This document shows, piece by piece, positions 8,064-17,724 of a stretch of DNA of 20,678 bases. This stretch comes from Mesotaenium endlicherianum (Eukaryota > Streptophyta > Zygnematophyceae > Zygnematales > Mesotaeniaceae): assembly GCA_009602735.1 (NCBI GenBank), contig WELA01010735.1, positions 705,953-726,630 of the forward strand, written 5' to 3'. The first letter of the stretch is position 1. The number at the start of each line of letters is the position of its first letter. The translations under genes were made by a program, and so were the position numbers. The notes below the pieces were generated by a model that did not search any database, was not told the origin of the DNA, and worked only from the letters and a program-made list of their open reading frames with translations.

Positions 8064-8551
8064 GCCAGTAAGTCGTTCTGGGGTGTCTACTGGCGTGAAG
8101 ACGAGAACTCACAAGGAGGTTATCCCCAAGAGCCTGCCGAGAAGCAAAGGACGAGACGTTGACAAGCCTATCATCGTGGAAGGAGTAGTCGACGGCAACA
8201 AGGCAAAGTGTGTGGTCGACAGTGGCGCAAGTGCAAATTTTGTGCACAAGAAGCTGGTGAAAGAGTGGCAAATCCCTGGCAGAAGAATTATGAGCCTAAG
8301 GAGGCAATTTTGGCGAATGGGCAAAAACTCAAGTGTGGTGCACCTACGGAAACTATTCACATGGAAGTAGCGGGGCACGAGAGTACTGAAGTTATGGAGC
8401 AGGCAGAGTTAGGTCACCATGAGGTGATATTGGGCCGACCATGGCTAAGAAAAGCCAACCCTCAAGTGCATTGGAGCACAGGGCAAGTGAAGGTCCAAGG
8501 GCGTGATGGTCGAATGGAGACAGCGAAACAGGTGGAGGTAGATACGACCAT
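8064..8551 (+). pseudogene. Element A aspartic protease
   Basis: The frame reads DKPIIVEGVVDGNKAKCVVD and then SGASANFVHKKL; the catalytic DSGAS is at 8218-8232. One or more bases are lost or gained between about 8283 and 8305, after which the next frame continues with EAILANGQKL and HHEVILGRPWLRKANPQVHW, the conserved second half (ILGRPWL). The domain matures the gag-pol polyprotein in family members. A frameshift also separates it from the zinc knuckle. The coding frame runs to the solo LTR at 8552. Confidence 0.82.
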
Positions 8552-9263
8552 TGTAAGGTTATGAAAGTGTAGTTTGTTTCTTTCTAGTATTTTATATGCA
8601 TAGAGTGTGATTTTAGAAGAACTTTGGCCTTTATTTCAAGTCATTTGGACAAGTATTGAGATAGTTATGAATTTTGGAAGTTTTTAGTGAGTTTTTAATG
8701 TCATAGAATCTATTTAGTGACAAGGACAGGTCCAGTGACGAAAATTTCGGTTGGAGTCCAGGAAGTAGAACATTGAAACATGAGGGTTCCAGAAAGTATG
8801 TACAATTACGTAGAGTGCCAAAGTGATCGTGGAATTTGTAGAAACTCCGTGAGGAGTTAGTGGATTGTGTAGTAGAATATTCTAGAATGTGATTGTGTGC
8901 GTGTGAGTGTGCTAGCTTGTCCAACTAGGCAAGGTCAAGTACATGGAAGGAGCCATAGGAGAAGGTTCTGGAGGTACCTTGCTAGAGAGGACACTTAGAG
9001 TTAAAGGATAAATGGGAAGCACAAGGAAGTAGAGGGGGCTTAGTCTAGTCTAACCTTCTTATCTTGTACACGACTTTTCTTAATAAAGTGAGTTCTTTTC
9101 CACGCCTCTATCATGTAGCCCTCTAACCCTTGCAAGGGTGGCACACCACCAGGCAACTCCACCTTGTGTATGCAACTAGGAAAGGTCCTCGTGCACGCTT
9201 CCACTTGCGGGTGGGGGTGCGTGAGTGTGTGTGGGCGCACTCCCCGCACCCTTCCCCCTTTCA
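8552..9263 (+). mobile_element. Solo LTR (element D) inserted between protease and reverse transcriptase of element A
   Basis: It starts TGTAAGGTTATG and ends CCCCCTTTCA (712 bp). The flanks are ACCAT before and ACCAC after, a 5-bp duplication with one change. The reading frame of A is the same on both sides (phase 0), as expected for insertion into an intact gene. Its first 327 bp match 17398-17724 with about 17 differences. AATAAA at 9082-9087 is a polyadenylation signal. No internal element sequence is present, so the rest was probably removed by LTR-LTR recombination. Start, end and an internal block (CAAGTATTGAGA) resemble the LTR of element A, so the families are related. Confidence 0.88.
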
Positions 9264-11252
9264 ACCACAAGTAACTGTCTTCTGTCGAGCCTGCAAGTTA
9301 AGAAGCAATGCAGGGCAAATCAGGTGAGGGAGATGTACCTTGTTTCGGTGGCCCTGGCCAGGTCATCACATGGAGCAAGCGCGAATCCTAACAGCTTGGG
9401 CGAATGTACATCGCCGGAGGAGCAAGTAGTGTTGTCTGATCCCCTTGCTCAGAAGGAGCAGAGCCCAACTGCTCAAAAGAAGAAGCCTGCTAAGATGCCC
9501 GCTGTTGGAGGAGTTCAAGTGCATTTTTCCTGAGAAGCTACCTGCAGGATTACCTCCACAGAGAGCTATGGAGCACAAGATTGAGTTGGAACCAGGGATC
9601 AAGCCACCAGTGAGACCCGCCTATCGACAATCGTTTGCGGAGTTGGATGAGTTGAAGAAGCAACTGACAGAGTTGTTGGAGAAGGGATTCATCCGACCCA
9701 GCGAGTCTCCATTTGCAACGCCAGTCTTATTTGTGAAGAAGAAGGATGGGACTATGAGGATGTGTGTCGACTACCGGGCTCTCAACAAGGTCACCATCAA
9801 GAACAGGTACCCACTTCCACGAGTGGACGAGTTGATTGACAGGCTTGTCGGGGCGAAGTATTTCTCGAAGATCGATTTGAGGAGTGGCTATCACCAGGTA
9901 CGGATTGCGGAAGGAGACGTTCAGAAGACTGCTTTCAGGTCTCGCTATGGTTTGTCCGAGTTCACAGTGATGCCTTTTGAATTGACTAATGCACCTGCTA
10001 CATTCATGGGACTCATGAATAGTATCTTCAGACCCTACTTGGACCAGTTTGTGGTGGTGTTTTTGGACAACATCCTGATCTATTCGAAGACCTTGGAAGA
10101 GCATGTGGAGCATCTGAGGAAGGTGTTGGAGGTCTTGAGAGATCAAAAGCTCTATGGGAAGATGAGCAAGTGCGACTTCTGTCTCAATGAAGTCGAATTT
10201 CCTGGACATATAGTGGGAGCTGAAGGAGTCAAGGTGGAGCAGAAGAAGGTGCAAGCAGTCAGAGATTGGCCAGTACCTGCTGATATTCATCAACTCAGGG
10301 GTTTCCTCGGCATGGCAAATTATTATCGACGTTTCATTGAAGGATTTGCCAAGGTATGTGCACCGCTGACGGACATGTTGAAGAAACAGGAGAAGTGGCT
10401 ATGGGGTGACAAGGAGCAGCAAGCATTTGAGAAAATTAAGGAGCTGTTGACACAGGCACCTGTGTTGGCAATTGCAAGTCCAGAGCTTCCTTTCACCATT
10501 TTCACGGACGCGTCAAATTTTGCAGTGGGAGCCATTCTTCTCCAAGACCAGGGCAAAGGATTGCAGCCTGTGGCATATGAGAGCACGAATTTGAGCCCTG
10601 CTGAGCAAAACTATGCAGCACACGAGCGGGAGATGTTGGCTATTATCCAGGCTTTGAGGATTTGGCGATGTTATGTGGACGGCCGGAAGGTGTTCATCAA
10701 GACCGACCACAAGAGCTTGGAGAAGTTTATGACGCAACCAACGTTGACACCAAGACCGGCAAGGTGGATGGAGTTTCTGCAACAGTTCGACCACAAGATT
10801 GAGTATTTACCTGGGAAGATCAACCCTGCAGATGCTTTATCCAGAAGGTGTGACCTTGCAGTTGTCTCGGTCATCAAGGAGAGTATGGACTTCAAGGAGA
10901 AGCTTCAGAGAGGTTATGAGGAGGACCCAGAGTTTGCTGAAAGTGGAGCAGCTGAGTCCAACTCGAGTATGCAGAAGAAGGACGGCATATGGTATTATGG
11001 TGATTCCAAGAGAGTGGTGGTACCTGACATCAAAGAGCTACGAGACTTNAGAGCTACGAGACTTACTGCTTGCGGAGCATCATGATTGCTTATATGTTGG
11101 ACACTTTGGAAGCGAGAAGACGGCAAGCGTGCTGAAGCGAGAGTAGTACTGGAGAAATATGGACAAGGATATCGAGGAGTTGCCAGAGAAACAAGACACC
11201 AAATCAAAAGAAGGGAGGTACATTACAGCCCCTGCCAATTCCAGAGTATCCT
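9264..11252 (+). pseudogene. Element A reverse transcriptase and RNase H, running into integrase
   Basis: The linker after the solo LTR (frame 0) passes by a frameshift near 9505 into the long frame 9445-11085. RT motifs in order: [57 protein letters not shown] (usual Gly now Glu) and [14 protein letters not shown]. The catalytic FLDD reads FLDN: the second Asp codon (10069-10071) is AAC. RNase H follows with FTDAS, a conserved Glu in REMLAI and TDHKSL, then the tether PADALSRR. At 11049 an N lies between 15-bp repeats; counting one copy leads in frame to the integrase N-terminus (GHFGSEKT). The changed active site alone would make it inactive. Confidence 0.9.
11034..11064. other. Assembly gap (single N at 11049) between 15-bp direct repeats
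   Basis: AGAGCTACGAGACTT occurs at 11034-11048 and again at 11050-11064, with the N between. Same pattern as at 7831; it breaks the pol frame artificially. Confidence 0.85.
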
Positions 11253-12344
11253 TAGGAGCAGGTTGCTATGGACTTCATCACATCGTTACCAGTTAGTGGT
11301 CGAGGGCACGATGCAGTATGGGTTGTGTCTGATAGACTCAGCAAGATGGCTCACTTCATTCCCATGAAGGAGACTTCTACGGCAGCGGATGTGGCACGGC
11401 TAATTTTTTGATCAGGGTGATTGTTTCAGATCGAGATCCAAGGTTTACAAGCAACTTTTGGCGGTCATTGTTTACTTTGATGAGGACCAAGCTGAGTATG
11501 AGCACTTCCTATCACCCTAAGACAAACGGGCAGAGTGAGAGGCTCAACAGAACTCTGCAAGAGGTGCTCAGGAGTTTCACTATGGAGGACCCTTCAGAGT
11601 GGGACAAGAAGTTGCCAGGATTGGAGTTTGCCTACAACAACAGCATGCAGGGATTGACCAAGCAGTCACCATTTGCTATGGTTTATGGAAGAGAAGTATA
11701 TCATCCAAGGAACATCTTGTTGGAGAAGGCCAGGGAGAACTCAGGTTCCTACTACACAAGCTTTTATGGAGCAGATGGCCAAGACTTGGGATATGGCGAA
11801 GACGTGTATTCGGAAGGCACAGGAGGAACAGGTCAAGTATGCCAACAAGCACAAGAGGGAAGTGACATACCATGTGGGTGACAAATTACTCTTGTCAACA
11901 GAGAATCTACCTTTCACAGGCAAGAGGAAATTGCGGGCACGGTTTACAGGTCCCTTTGTAATGCTCAAGCAGGTGAATCCAGTGACCTACAAGTTGGAAC
12001 TTCCTTCAAACTGGCGTATCCATGCTGTGTTCCATGTCAATTGTTTGCGGCCATACGTTGACTCGAATGAAGGACATCCACGACGACTACCTACACCGCC
12101 ACCACCGGTCGAGATGAATGATATATTGGAGTATGAAGTGGAGGCGATTGTTGGCGATCGACGAGTCAAGCGAGGTCAACGACTTGTTCAAGAGTACCTG
12201 GTCAAGTGGAAGGGCTACCATGCGGACGACAACACTTGGGAGCCAGAGGCCAACTTGACTCATTGTAAGAGTAAGTTGAGACGTTATTTGCAGATTGCGT
12301 CGAGGACGTCGCATCTTGAGGAGGGGGATGATGTAAGGTCATAG
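11065..12344 (+). pseudogene. Element A integrase with C-terminal chromodomain
   Basis: The zinc-binding part is poor: GHFGSEKT is present, but the expected C-x2-C pair is not readable and TAG follows the Arg-Glu near 11146. The core has MDFITSLPVSGRGHDAVWVV, VSDRDPRFTSNFW and NGQSERLNRTL, so the D, D, E triad is recognisable. Lesions: TAG at 11253-11255 where a Trp is expected, a small deletion near 11405 that removes the residues before RVIVSDRD, and a frameshift near 11760. The tail has YHVGDKLLLST, ARFTGPF and then a chromodomain at about 12126-12290 (LEYEVEAIVGD, EYLVKWKGY, NTWEPEANL) with all three aromatic cage positions. The stop TAG at 12342 lies 11 bases inside the 3' LTR. Chromodomains direct chromovirus insertion to heterochromatin marks. 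Confidence 0.87.
12318..12328 (+). other. Polypurine tract of element A
   Basis: GAGGAGGGGGA directly precedes ATGA and the 3' LTR start at 12332. It is the plus-strand primer site in this class of elements. Confidence 0.8.
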
Positions 12345-13067
12345 ATTGCATTTTTGAGTTTCATAAAAGTATGTTTTGATTGTATATTAATGTAGAGTGC
12401 ATTTTTGTGGTCATTTTGATATAAAGTTCATCAAATTTGGTCAAGTATTGAGAGAGTTACGGATTTCTACAGTTTAATTAGTTTTGAGGTCGGTTGACGA
12501 CTGTCCTTAATTCGTGGTGAGCGCGACCGTCGGATTGACAGACAGCGTCGAGCGATCTGGCCCGTTAGTGTGAACTTGAACCTTCACGTAAGTTCGGCTG
12601 ACGCGGAGTGCCGACTAGTTCGATTTACCTAGAAGTTTCGGTTTAGCCTAGCGCGTCTAAGATAGAATATTCTAGTAATGTCGATGCATGTATGTGGACG
12701 TCAATTCGGCCCGACACGTCAGATTAGACTGATCTGGCTTACTCACGAATATTCTGGAAGGGACGATTTGACGAATACTTAGGAAAATCCGTAGCTTTCT
12801 CCTAGGGAGGAGCACTTAGGCAGAAAATTATAAATAGGCATAACTTATTTGTTTCTTATTAATTTTCACTTCTTTAAATTTTTACGGGTTTGTAATGACA
12901 AGGCCTTCCATCCTACATCATTTGTGAGCAGTTTCTTGCTACTCAAAATGTTGAGTATTTTTCCTAAGCTCTCTTAGCAATATGCCGCTGCACTCTTTAG
13001 TATGATTGCAACTAGTTCCTTTCCTCGTGAATTACTACGCTTCCACTAGGGCACTCTACCCCTTTCA
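12332..13067 (+). repeat. 3' LTR of element A (736 bp)
   Basis: It aligns end to end with 5956-6699, starts TGTAAGGTCATAG and ends ACCCCTTTCA. TATA box at 12829-12836. Followed by the target duplication CCTAT. Confidence 0.93.
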
Positions 13068-13072
13068 CCTAT
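13068..13072. repeat. Right target-site duplication of element A (CCTAT)
   Basis: Identical to 5951-5955. Confidence 0.93.
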
Positions 13073-13960
13073 TGCGAGCAACGCTCAAAATCTAGCCTCG
13101 GCTCAAGCGCCTCCACAAGAGCCTACAAGAGCAAGGAAACTCATCAAGCTCGGCAAACCAAACACTTTCAATCCTGAGAGAGGAGCCAAACTGAATATGT
13201 GGCTCTACCAAGTGGAGACGTACCTCACATTCCTTGAAGTACCCGAGGAGGACTACGTCCCTTTTGCCGTTACCTACTCAGAGGAGCAGCAACATCATGG
13301 TGGCGTAACTATCAAGTGGCTGTATATCAAGCTGTGGTGCATCCTGTAACCGGCCAAGAGCCCCCACCATCATATGCAAGATGGGTGGATTTTTGTGAAG
13401 CCCTACAGAAGCAATTCATGCCCATCAATGCGGAGGAAATTGCTCGAGAAAAGCTTCGCCATCTTAAGTAAACAAGAATAAGTCCGTTCAAGAATATACA
13501 TCCAGATTTCATGACCTCACTCTTGAGATCCCCAACATGTCGCTCGAGGAGAAGATTGATCCTTATGTGTGTGGCCTCAAGCCCAAGGTGGAAAACTAAG
13601 TGGAATTACGCGGCTTGACAGACTTTTCAAAGATTATTGAAGTGGCTCAAAAGGTGGATATCTTGGATTTCAAGCACTTCGTGCCTTCATCTTCACGGGC
13701 ACCGCCGACGCGGATGTACGCAGCCCCTTCCACATCCGAGTCTGTACCCACACCCATGGAAATTGGAGTTATTAGAAGGGACCCCGCGGCTGCCCGAAAG
13801 AGTGGAAGACCCACCAATGACACATATGATGCAAGAAACTAGCAAGGAGTGAAAGCAAGACTCTCCCCGGCTGAAAAAGAAGCTCTTATGGCGGCTGGAC
13901 TATGCTTTTATTGTAAGGAAAAGGGCCATCGTGCACTCTCATGCCCCAAAAGTTGTCAAA
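13073..13960 (+). pseudogene. Element B gag, 3' part, with zinc knuckle
   Basis: It resumes in frame after element A with an Ala/Gln/Pro-rich linker, then KLIKLGKPNTFNPERGAK and MWLYQVETYLTFLEV, the start of the gag domain. A frameshift near 13278 leads to AATSWWRNYQVAVYQ and FCEALQKQFMPI. Then come TAA at 13469, another frame change before QEYTSRFHDLTLEIPNMS, TAA at 13597 and TAG at 13840. The CCHC knuckle CFYCKEKGHRALSC has its Cys codons at 13903, 13912 and 13942 and His at 13927. The stops look like Gln codons with C changed to T. Not functional. Confidence 0.85.
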
Positions 13961-14870
13961 AAACGGACAGCGCCGGTAGACCAGGAGCCTACCACCCCAA
14001 GACCCACTTCACGAGAAGGCAAGACGCCAAGTGAGGTGGAGACCCCCGTTGAAGACGACGTTCCAGCCCCAATGAGTTTGAGAGGTTACCTTGGAGGAGA
14101 GAAGGTCCACATCTTGGTGGATAGCGGAGCTCAAGGCAACTTCATTGCTGCAGATTTTGCCACCAAGCACGGAATTACTATGCGAACTCTTGACCACGAC
14201 GAGGAGATTATGATGCCCGACGGATTCTCCTATACTGCACCTTCCAAGAAGACGTACCCCTTGGCAATCTCTATCAAGTCCTTCAAGGAAAGAGTAGTGT
14301 TCTCCCCCATGCAATTGGGCAAGTACGACGTCATCCTAGGGACGCCTTGGTTGACCAAGCATAACCCCCAAGTTGATTGGAGGGACGGTACTATCAAGAT
14401 CAAGAATGACATCACTTTTTTGCGCGCAATCCAGAAACTCCAGACCCAAGACAGCAAGAAGGCGGCACACGAGATACCTTTGTCCGCCCTCCAACTCAAG
14501 AGACTTGTGAGGAAGGTACACGAGCTTCTTTTGGCCTTGATCACGCCAAAAGACATCAAGAAAGACATCGAGAGTCAAAAAGGCAGCCCCGTTCCCAAGG
14601 AGATACAAGAAGTCTTGAAGGACTACAAAGAAGTATTTTCCCCGGAATTGCCCAAGGGCCTACCCCCCAAGAGATTCGTAGACCACAAGATAGAGTTGGA
14701 GCCCGAAGGCAAGCCCATCTCTCGGCCTTCGTTCAAGATGTCATATACGGAGCTAGACAAAGTCAAGAAGCAAATCAAGGAGATACTGGAGCATGGCTTC
14801 ATTCGACCTAGCAAGTCGCCATTTGGAGCCTCGGTGCTATTTGTCAAGAAGAAAGATGGTACCTTAAGGA
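13961..14870 (+). pseudogene. Element B protease and N-terminal reverse transcriptase
   Basis: The frame 13931-14992 carries the aspartic protease: EKVHILVDSGAQGNFIAADF with DSGAQ at 14120-14134, then YDVILGTPWLTKHNPQVDW. A linker (SALQLKRLVRKVHELLL) leads to RT: EVFSPELPKGLPPKRFVDHK, GFIRPSKSPFGASVLFVKKK and DGTLRM. A two-base insertion near 14871 shifts the frame just before the VDYRxLNK motif. The protease half is intact as read. Confidence 0.87.
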
Positions 14871-15637
14871 TGGGTGTGTGGACTATCGCACCCTCAACAA
14901 GATCACCATCAAAAATCAATACCTGCTGCCGCGCATGGATGAGCTCATGGACCGGCTGGTTGGTGCCAAGTACTTCACAAAGATGGACTTGAGAAGCGGC
15001 TACCACCAGATTCGCATCGCTGAACCTGACATAGAGAAAACGGCGTTCAGGCCAAGATATGGACATTTTAAGTTCATGGTCCTGCCATTTGGACTCACCA
15101 ACGCGCCAGCAACTTTTATGACTATGGTGAACACCATATTTCAGCCCATGTTGGACATTTTTGTGGTGGTATTCATCAACGACATCCATATCTACAGTAA
15201 GACCCTTGAAGAGCATGCGAGGCACTTGAAAAAAGTCCTTAAAGTATTGAAGCAAAACAAGCTATTTGCAAAGGATTCAAAGTGCGAGTTTGCCAAACAA
15301 GAAGTGGAGTTTCTAGGTCTCCACGTGACTGCTGATGGCATCAAGATGGACCCCAAGAAGACCATGGTGGTGGAGGAATGGCCAACCCCCACGACAAAGA
15401 AAGAACTCCAATCATTCTTGGGGTTTGCCAATTGGTACAGGAGATTCATCCAGAGCTTCCAGCACATAGCAGCCCCCCTCACGGATCTACTCAAGAAGGA
15501 CAAGCCATACGTTTGGACCAAGAAAGAGGAGGAAGCATTCCAACAACTGAAGCAAAGATTGACGACATCCCCGGTGCTCACACTCCCGAGTCCAAACCCA
15601 GATTGGCCCTTCCACGTCATCACTGATGCATCTTATC
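14871..15637 (+). pseudogene. Element B reverse transcriptase core and start of RNase H
   Basis: The frame from 14878 reads [45 protein letters not shown] and VVVFINDIHIYSKT. The catalytic FLDD reads FIND: the first Asp codon (15178-15180) is AAC. RT thumb and connection follow (EVEFLGLHVTADGIK, LQSFLGFANWYRRFI). The frame breaks at 15625 where a 13-bp duplication falls on the first RNase H catalytic Asp (TDAS). Confidence 0.88.
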
Positions 15638-15650
15638 GATGCATCTTTCT
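15625..15650 (+). repeat. 13-bp tandem duplication breaking RNase H of element B
   Basis: GATGCATCTTATC at 15625 is followed by GATGCATCTTTCT at 15638. The second copy carries the frame that continues ([14 protein letters not shown]). Counting one unit gives an uninterrupted RNase H. Confidence 0.85.
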
Positions 15651-16952
15651 ATGCAATAGGAGCAATCCTGCTCCAAGACCAAGGCAAGGGACTGCAGCCC
15701 ATCGCCTACGAGTCAAGAATGCAACATCCAGCCGAGCAAAAATATACAACCACGGAGCGAGAGGCATTGGCGATTGTACATGCCTTGAAGGTTTGGCGCT
15801 GCTACGTTGAAGGACGCATGGTGCTGGTCACTACGGACCACGAGGCGTTGAAGCACCTCCAGACACAACCGTATCTCTCAAGGAGACAAGCAAGATGGAA
15901 CGGATACTTGCGAAAATACAACATCACGATTCAGTACCAGCTCGACAAGACAAACCCGGCTGACCCCCTCTCAAGACTGCAATTAAACGCAGTAATGACA
16001 TCCCTGAAGAAAGATCTGGAAGCTCAATTTTCAGCCCCCTATGAAAGAGACCCTTACTACAAGAACGAAGAAGCAGCCTTGGACCCATACAAGAAGCAAG
16101 AAGGCAATTATTGGGTGAGGCAAGGTACGGGCCAGAGATGTGTTCCTGATGACTTAGACCTCCGGCTCTTGCTTCTACGAGAAGCACACGACAACCCTCT
16201 TGGAGGACACTTTGGAATCCTAAAGACCACGGGCGTTCTAGCTAGGTTTTATTGTTGGCCAGGCATGTCATAGCAAGTCAAGGAGTACTGCAGGAGCTGT
16301 AACACATGCCAAAGAATCAAGCCATCATCACGAAAGGCGAGAGGACTCCTCCAACCACTACCAATCCCCGAAAGAGAATGGACAGACATCTCAATGGACC
16401 TTATCGTGGACTTGCCCGTGACACCTTTAGGCCATAATGCAATACTCACGGTGGTGGACAGACTTTCTAAGATGGCTCATTTTATTCCCACGACGACTAA
16501 GGCTACAGCACCACAACTTGCAAGACTCATCTTTGACAACATCTTCCGACTCCATGGACTACCATCAAGAATTGTGTCGGATAGAGATCCAAGATTCACA
16601 AGCCATTTTTGGAAAAATCTCTTCAAGAACATTGGTACATCGCTGGATATGTCTACTGCCTATCACCCGCAATCAGATAGGCAAACCGAGCGTATGAATT
16701 GTACCCTGAATACCTCTCTAAAGGCCTACGTGTCTACTCTGGAGCAACATTGGGACATGTACTTGACCCCCCTGGAGTTTGCCTACAACAACATGACGCA
16801 GGCCTCTACCCAAGAGTCCCTATTCTTCCTCAACTATGGCTTCCATCCAACCACGCCGCTGAGCTTCACGGCTGGCCATGATGAAGTCCTTGCAGCAACA
16901 GATTTTATGGAGACATTAGAAGCAGCCCTTTCAACAGCGAAGAAAGCTCTAC
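15638..16952 (+). pseudogene. Element B RNase H and integrase
   Basis: The frame carries RNase H ([55 protein letters not shown]), then the integrase zinc part (REAHDNPLGGHFG, CRSCNTCQ). Between them TAG at 16271-16273 interrupts at a position that is Lys in element C. The core keeps all three acidic residues: SMDLIVDLPV, VSDRDPRFTSHFW and RQTERMNCTL, and the FAYNN motif after the core (absent in element C). Gly before QTER is Arg and Arg before TL is Cys compared with C. Confidence 0.88.
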
Positions 16953-16972
16953 AACAGCGAAGAAAGCTCTAC
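16933..16972 (+). repeat. 20-bp perfect tandem duplication in element B integrase tail
   Basis: A 20-bp unit (16933-16952) is repeated without change at 16953-16972, starting AACAGCGAAGAAAG. Element C has one copy. It shifts the frame by two. Confidence 0.9.
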
Positions 16973-17397
16973 AACAAGCGCAAGATGCTCAAGCAAGAGT
17001 CGCAAACAGGTCGAGAAGAGAAATTACGTATCGAGTGGGTGACAACGTGTTACTATCATCCAAGAATATTTCTCTCAACAACAAGCCTGCCGGCAGCAAG
17101 TTCTCTCCCAAATATTTGGGACCCTTCGAGATTATCTAGCAAATCAACCCCGTTGCTTTCAAGCTAGAACTTCCCCAGACTACGCACATTGACCCCGCAT
17201 TTCGCGTTTCTCTCTTCAAGCCATGTGCAACCCGACAACAAGTTCCCAGGATGAGTGACAATTCCACCGGCCCCAACAATAGTGGATGATCATTTGGAGT
17301 ACGAGGTGGAAGACATAGTGGCTATGAGAAATTTCAGGATACAACAGCAATACTTGATCAAGTGGAAAGGATATCCAGATTTTGAGAATAATTAGGT
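16973..17397 (+). pseudogene. Element B integrase C-terminus and truncated chromodomain
   Basis: After the duplication another frame continues with QDAQARVANRSRREITYRVG, SPKYLGPFEII, TAG at 17137 (CAG in element C), then QINPVAFKLELPQT. Two bases are missing near 17221 relative to C. The chromodomain begins LEYEVEDIVAMRNF and QQQYLIKWKGYPDFEN, then stops at the boundary with the next LTR, without its final helix. Confidence 0.83.
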
Positions 17398-17724
17398 TGT
17401 TAGGTTATGAAAGTGTAGTTTGTTTCCTTCTAGTATTTTATATGCATAGAGTGTGATTTTAGAAGAACTTTGCTCTTCATTTCAAGTCATTTGGACAAGT
17501 ATTGAGATAGTTATGAATTTTGGAAGTTTTTAGTGAGATTCTAATGTCACAGATTCTATTTAGTGACAAGGACAGGTCCAGTGAAGAAAATTTCGGTTGG
17601 ATTCTAGGAAGTAGGACATTGAAACATGAGTGTTCCAGAAAGTACGTACAATTACGTAGAGTGCCAAAGTGATCGTGGAATTTCTAGCAACTCCGTGAGG
17701 AGTTAGTGGATTGTGTAGTAGAAT
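17398..17724 (+). mobile_element. Left part of a second D-family LTR, cut by element C
   Basis: It starts TGTTAGGTTATG and matches the first 327 bp of the solo LTR at 8552 with about 17 differences, breaking off at GTAGTAGAAT where the D sequence would go on ATTCTAG. The rest should lie beyond element C, outside the window. Whether it is a solo LTR or the end of a full element cannot be told. AGAAT (17720-17724) should be the target duplication of element C. Confidence 0.87.

Larger units (their letters stand above)
5956..13067 (+). mobile_element. Element A: Ty3/gypsy chromovirus, complete with both LTRs, nested in element B gag
   Basis: Its LTRs are at 5956-6699 and 12332-13067, both beginning TGTAAGGTCATAG and ending CCCTTTCA, flanked by CCTAT on both sides. 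It contains a doubled primer-binding site, gag, zinc knuckle, protease, reverse transcriptase, RNase H, integrase and a chromodomain. Of its 7112 bp, 712 are a solo LTR (8552-9263) and 293 a duplication at the 5' end. By hand count the two LTRs differ at about 55 of 736 positions, so this is not a young insertion unless gene conversion changed one LTR. Frameshifts and stops leave it inactive. Confidence 0.95.
5039..17397 (+). mobile_element. Element B: Ty3/gypsy chromovirus, interrupted and inactive
   Basis: It has a 5' LTR (5039-5541), a primer-binding site, gag, protease, reverse transcriptase, RNase H, integrase and the start of a chromodomain, all on the plus strand. Element A occupies 5956-13067 inside its gag. 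The chromodomain is cut at 17397 by a second LTR, so B's own 3' LTR is not in the window. Element C on the other strand is a close relative and serves as the reference for B's lesions: stops at 13469, 13597, 13840, 16271 and 17137, and frameshifts near 13278, 13480, 13950, 14871, 15625, 16953 and 17221. Confidence 0.9.

Noticed and set aside
9727..10293. Minus-strand frames of 188-210 codons opposite the RT genes (also 14623-15255)
   Set aside because: They mirror strongly conserved RT coding sequence on the plus strand; the residues show no domain of their own.
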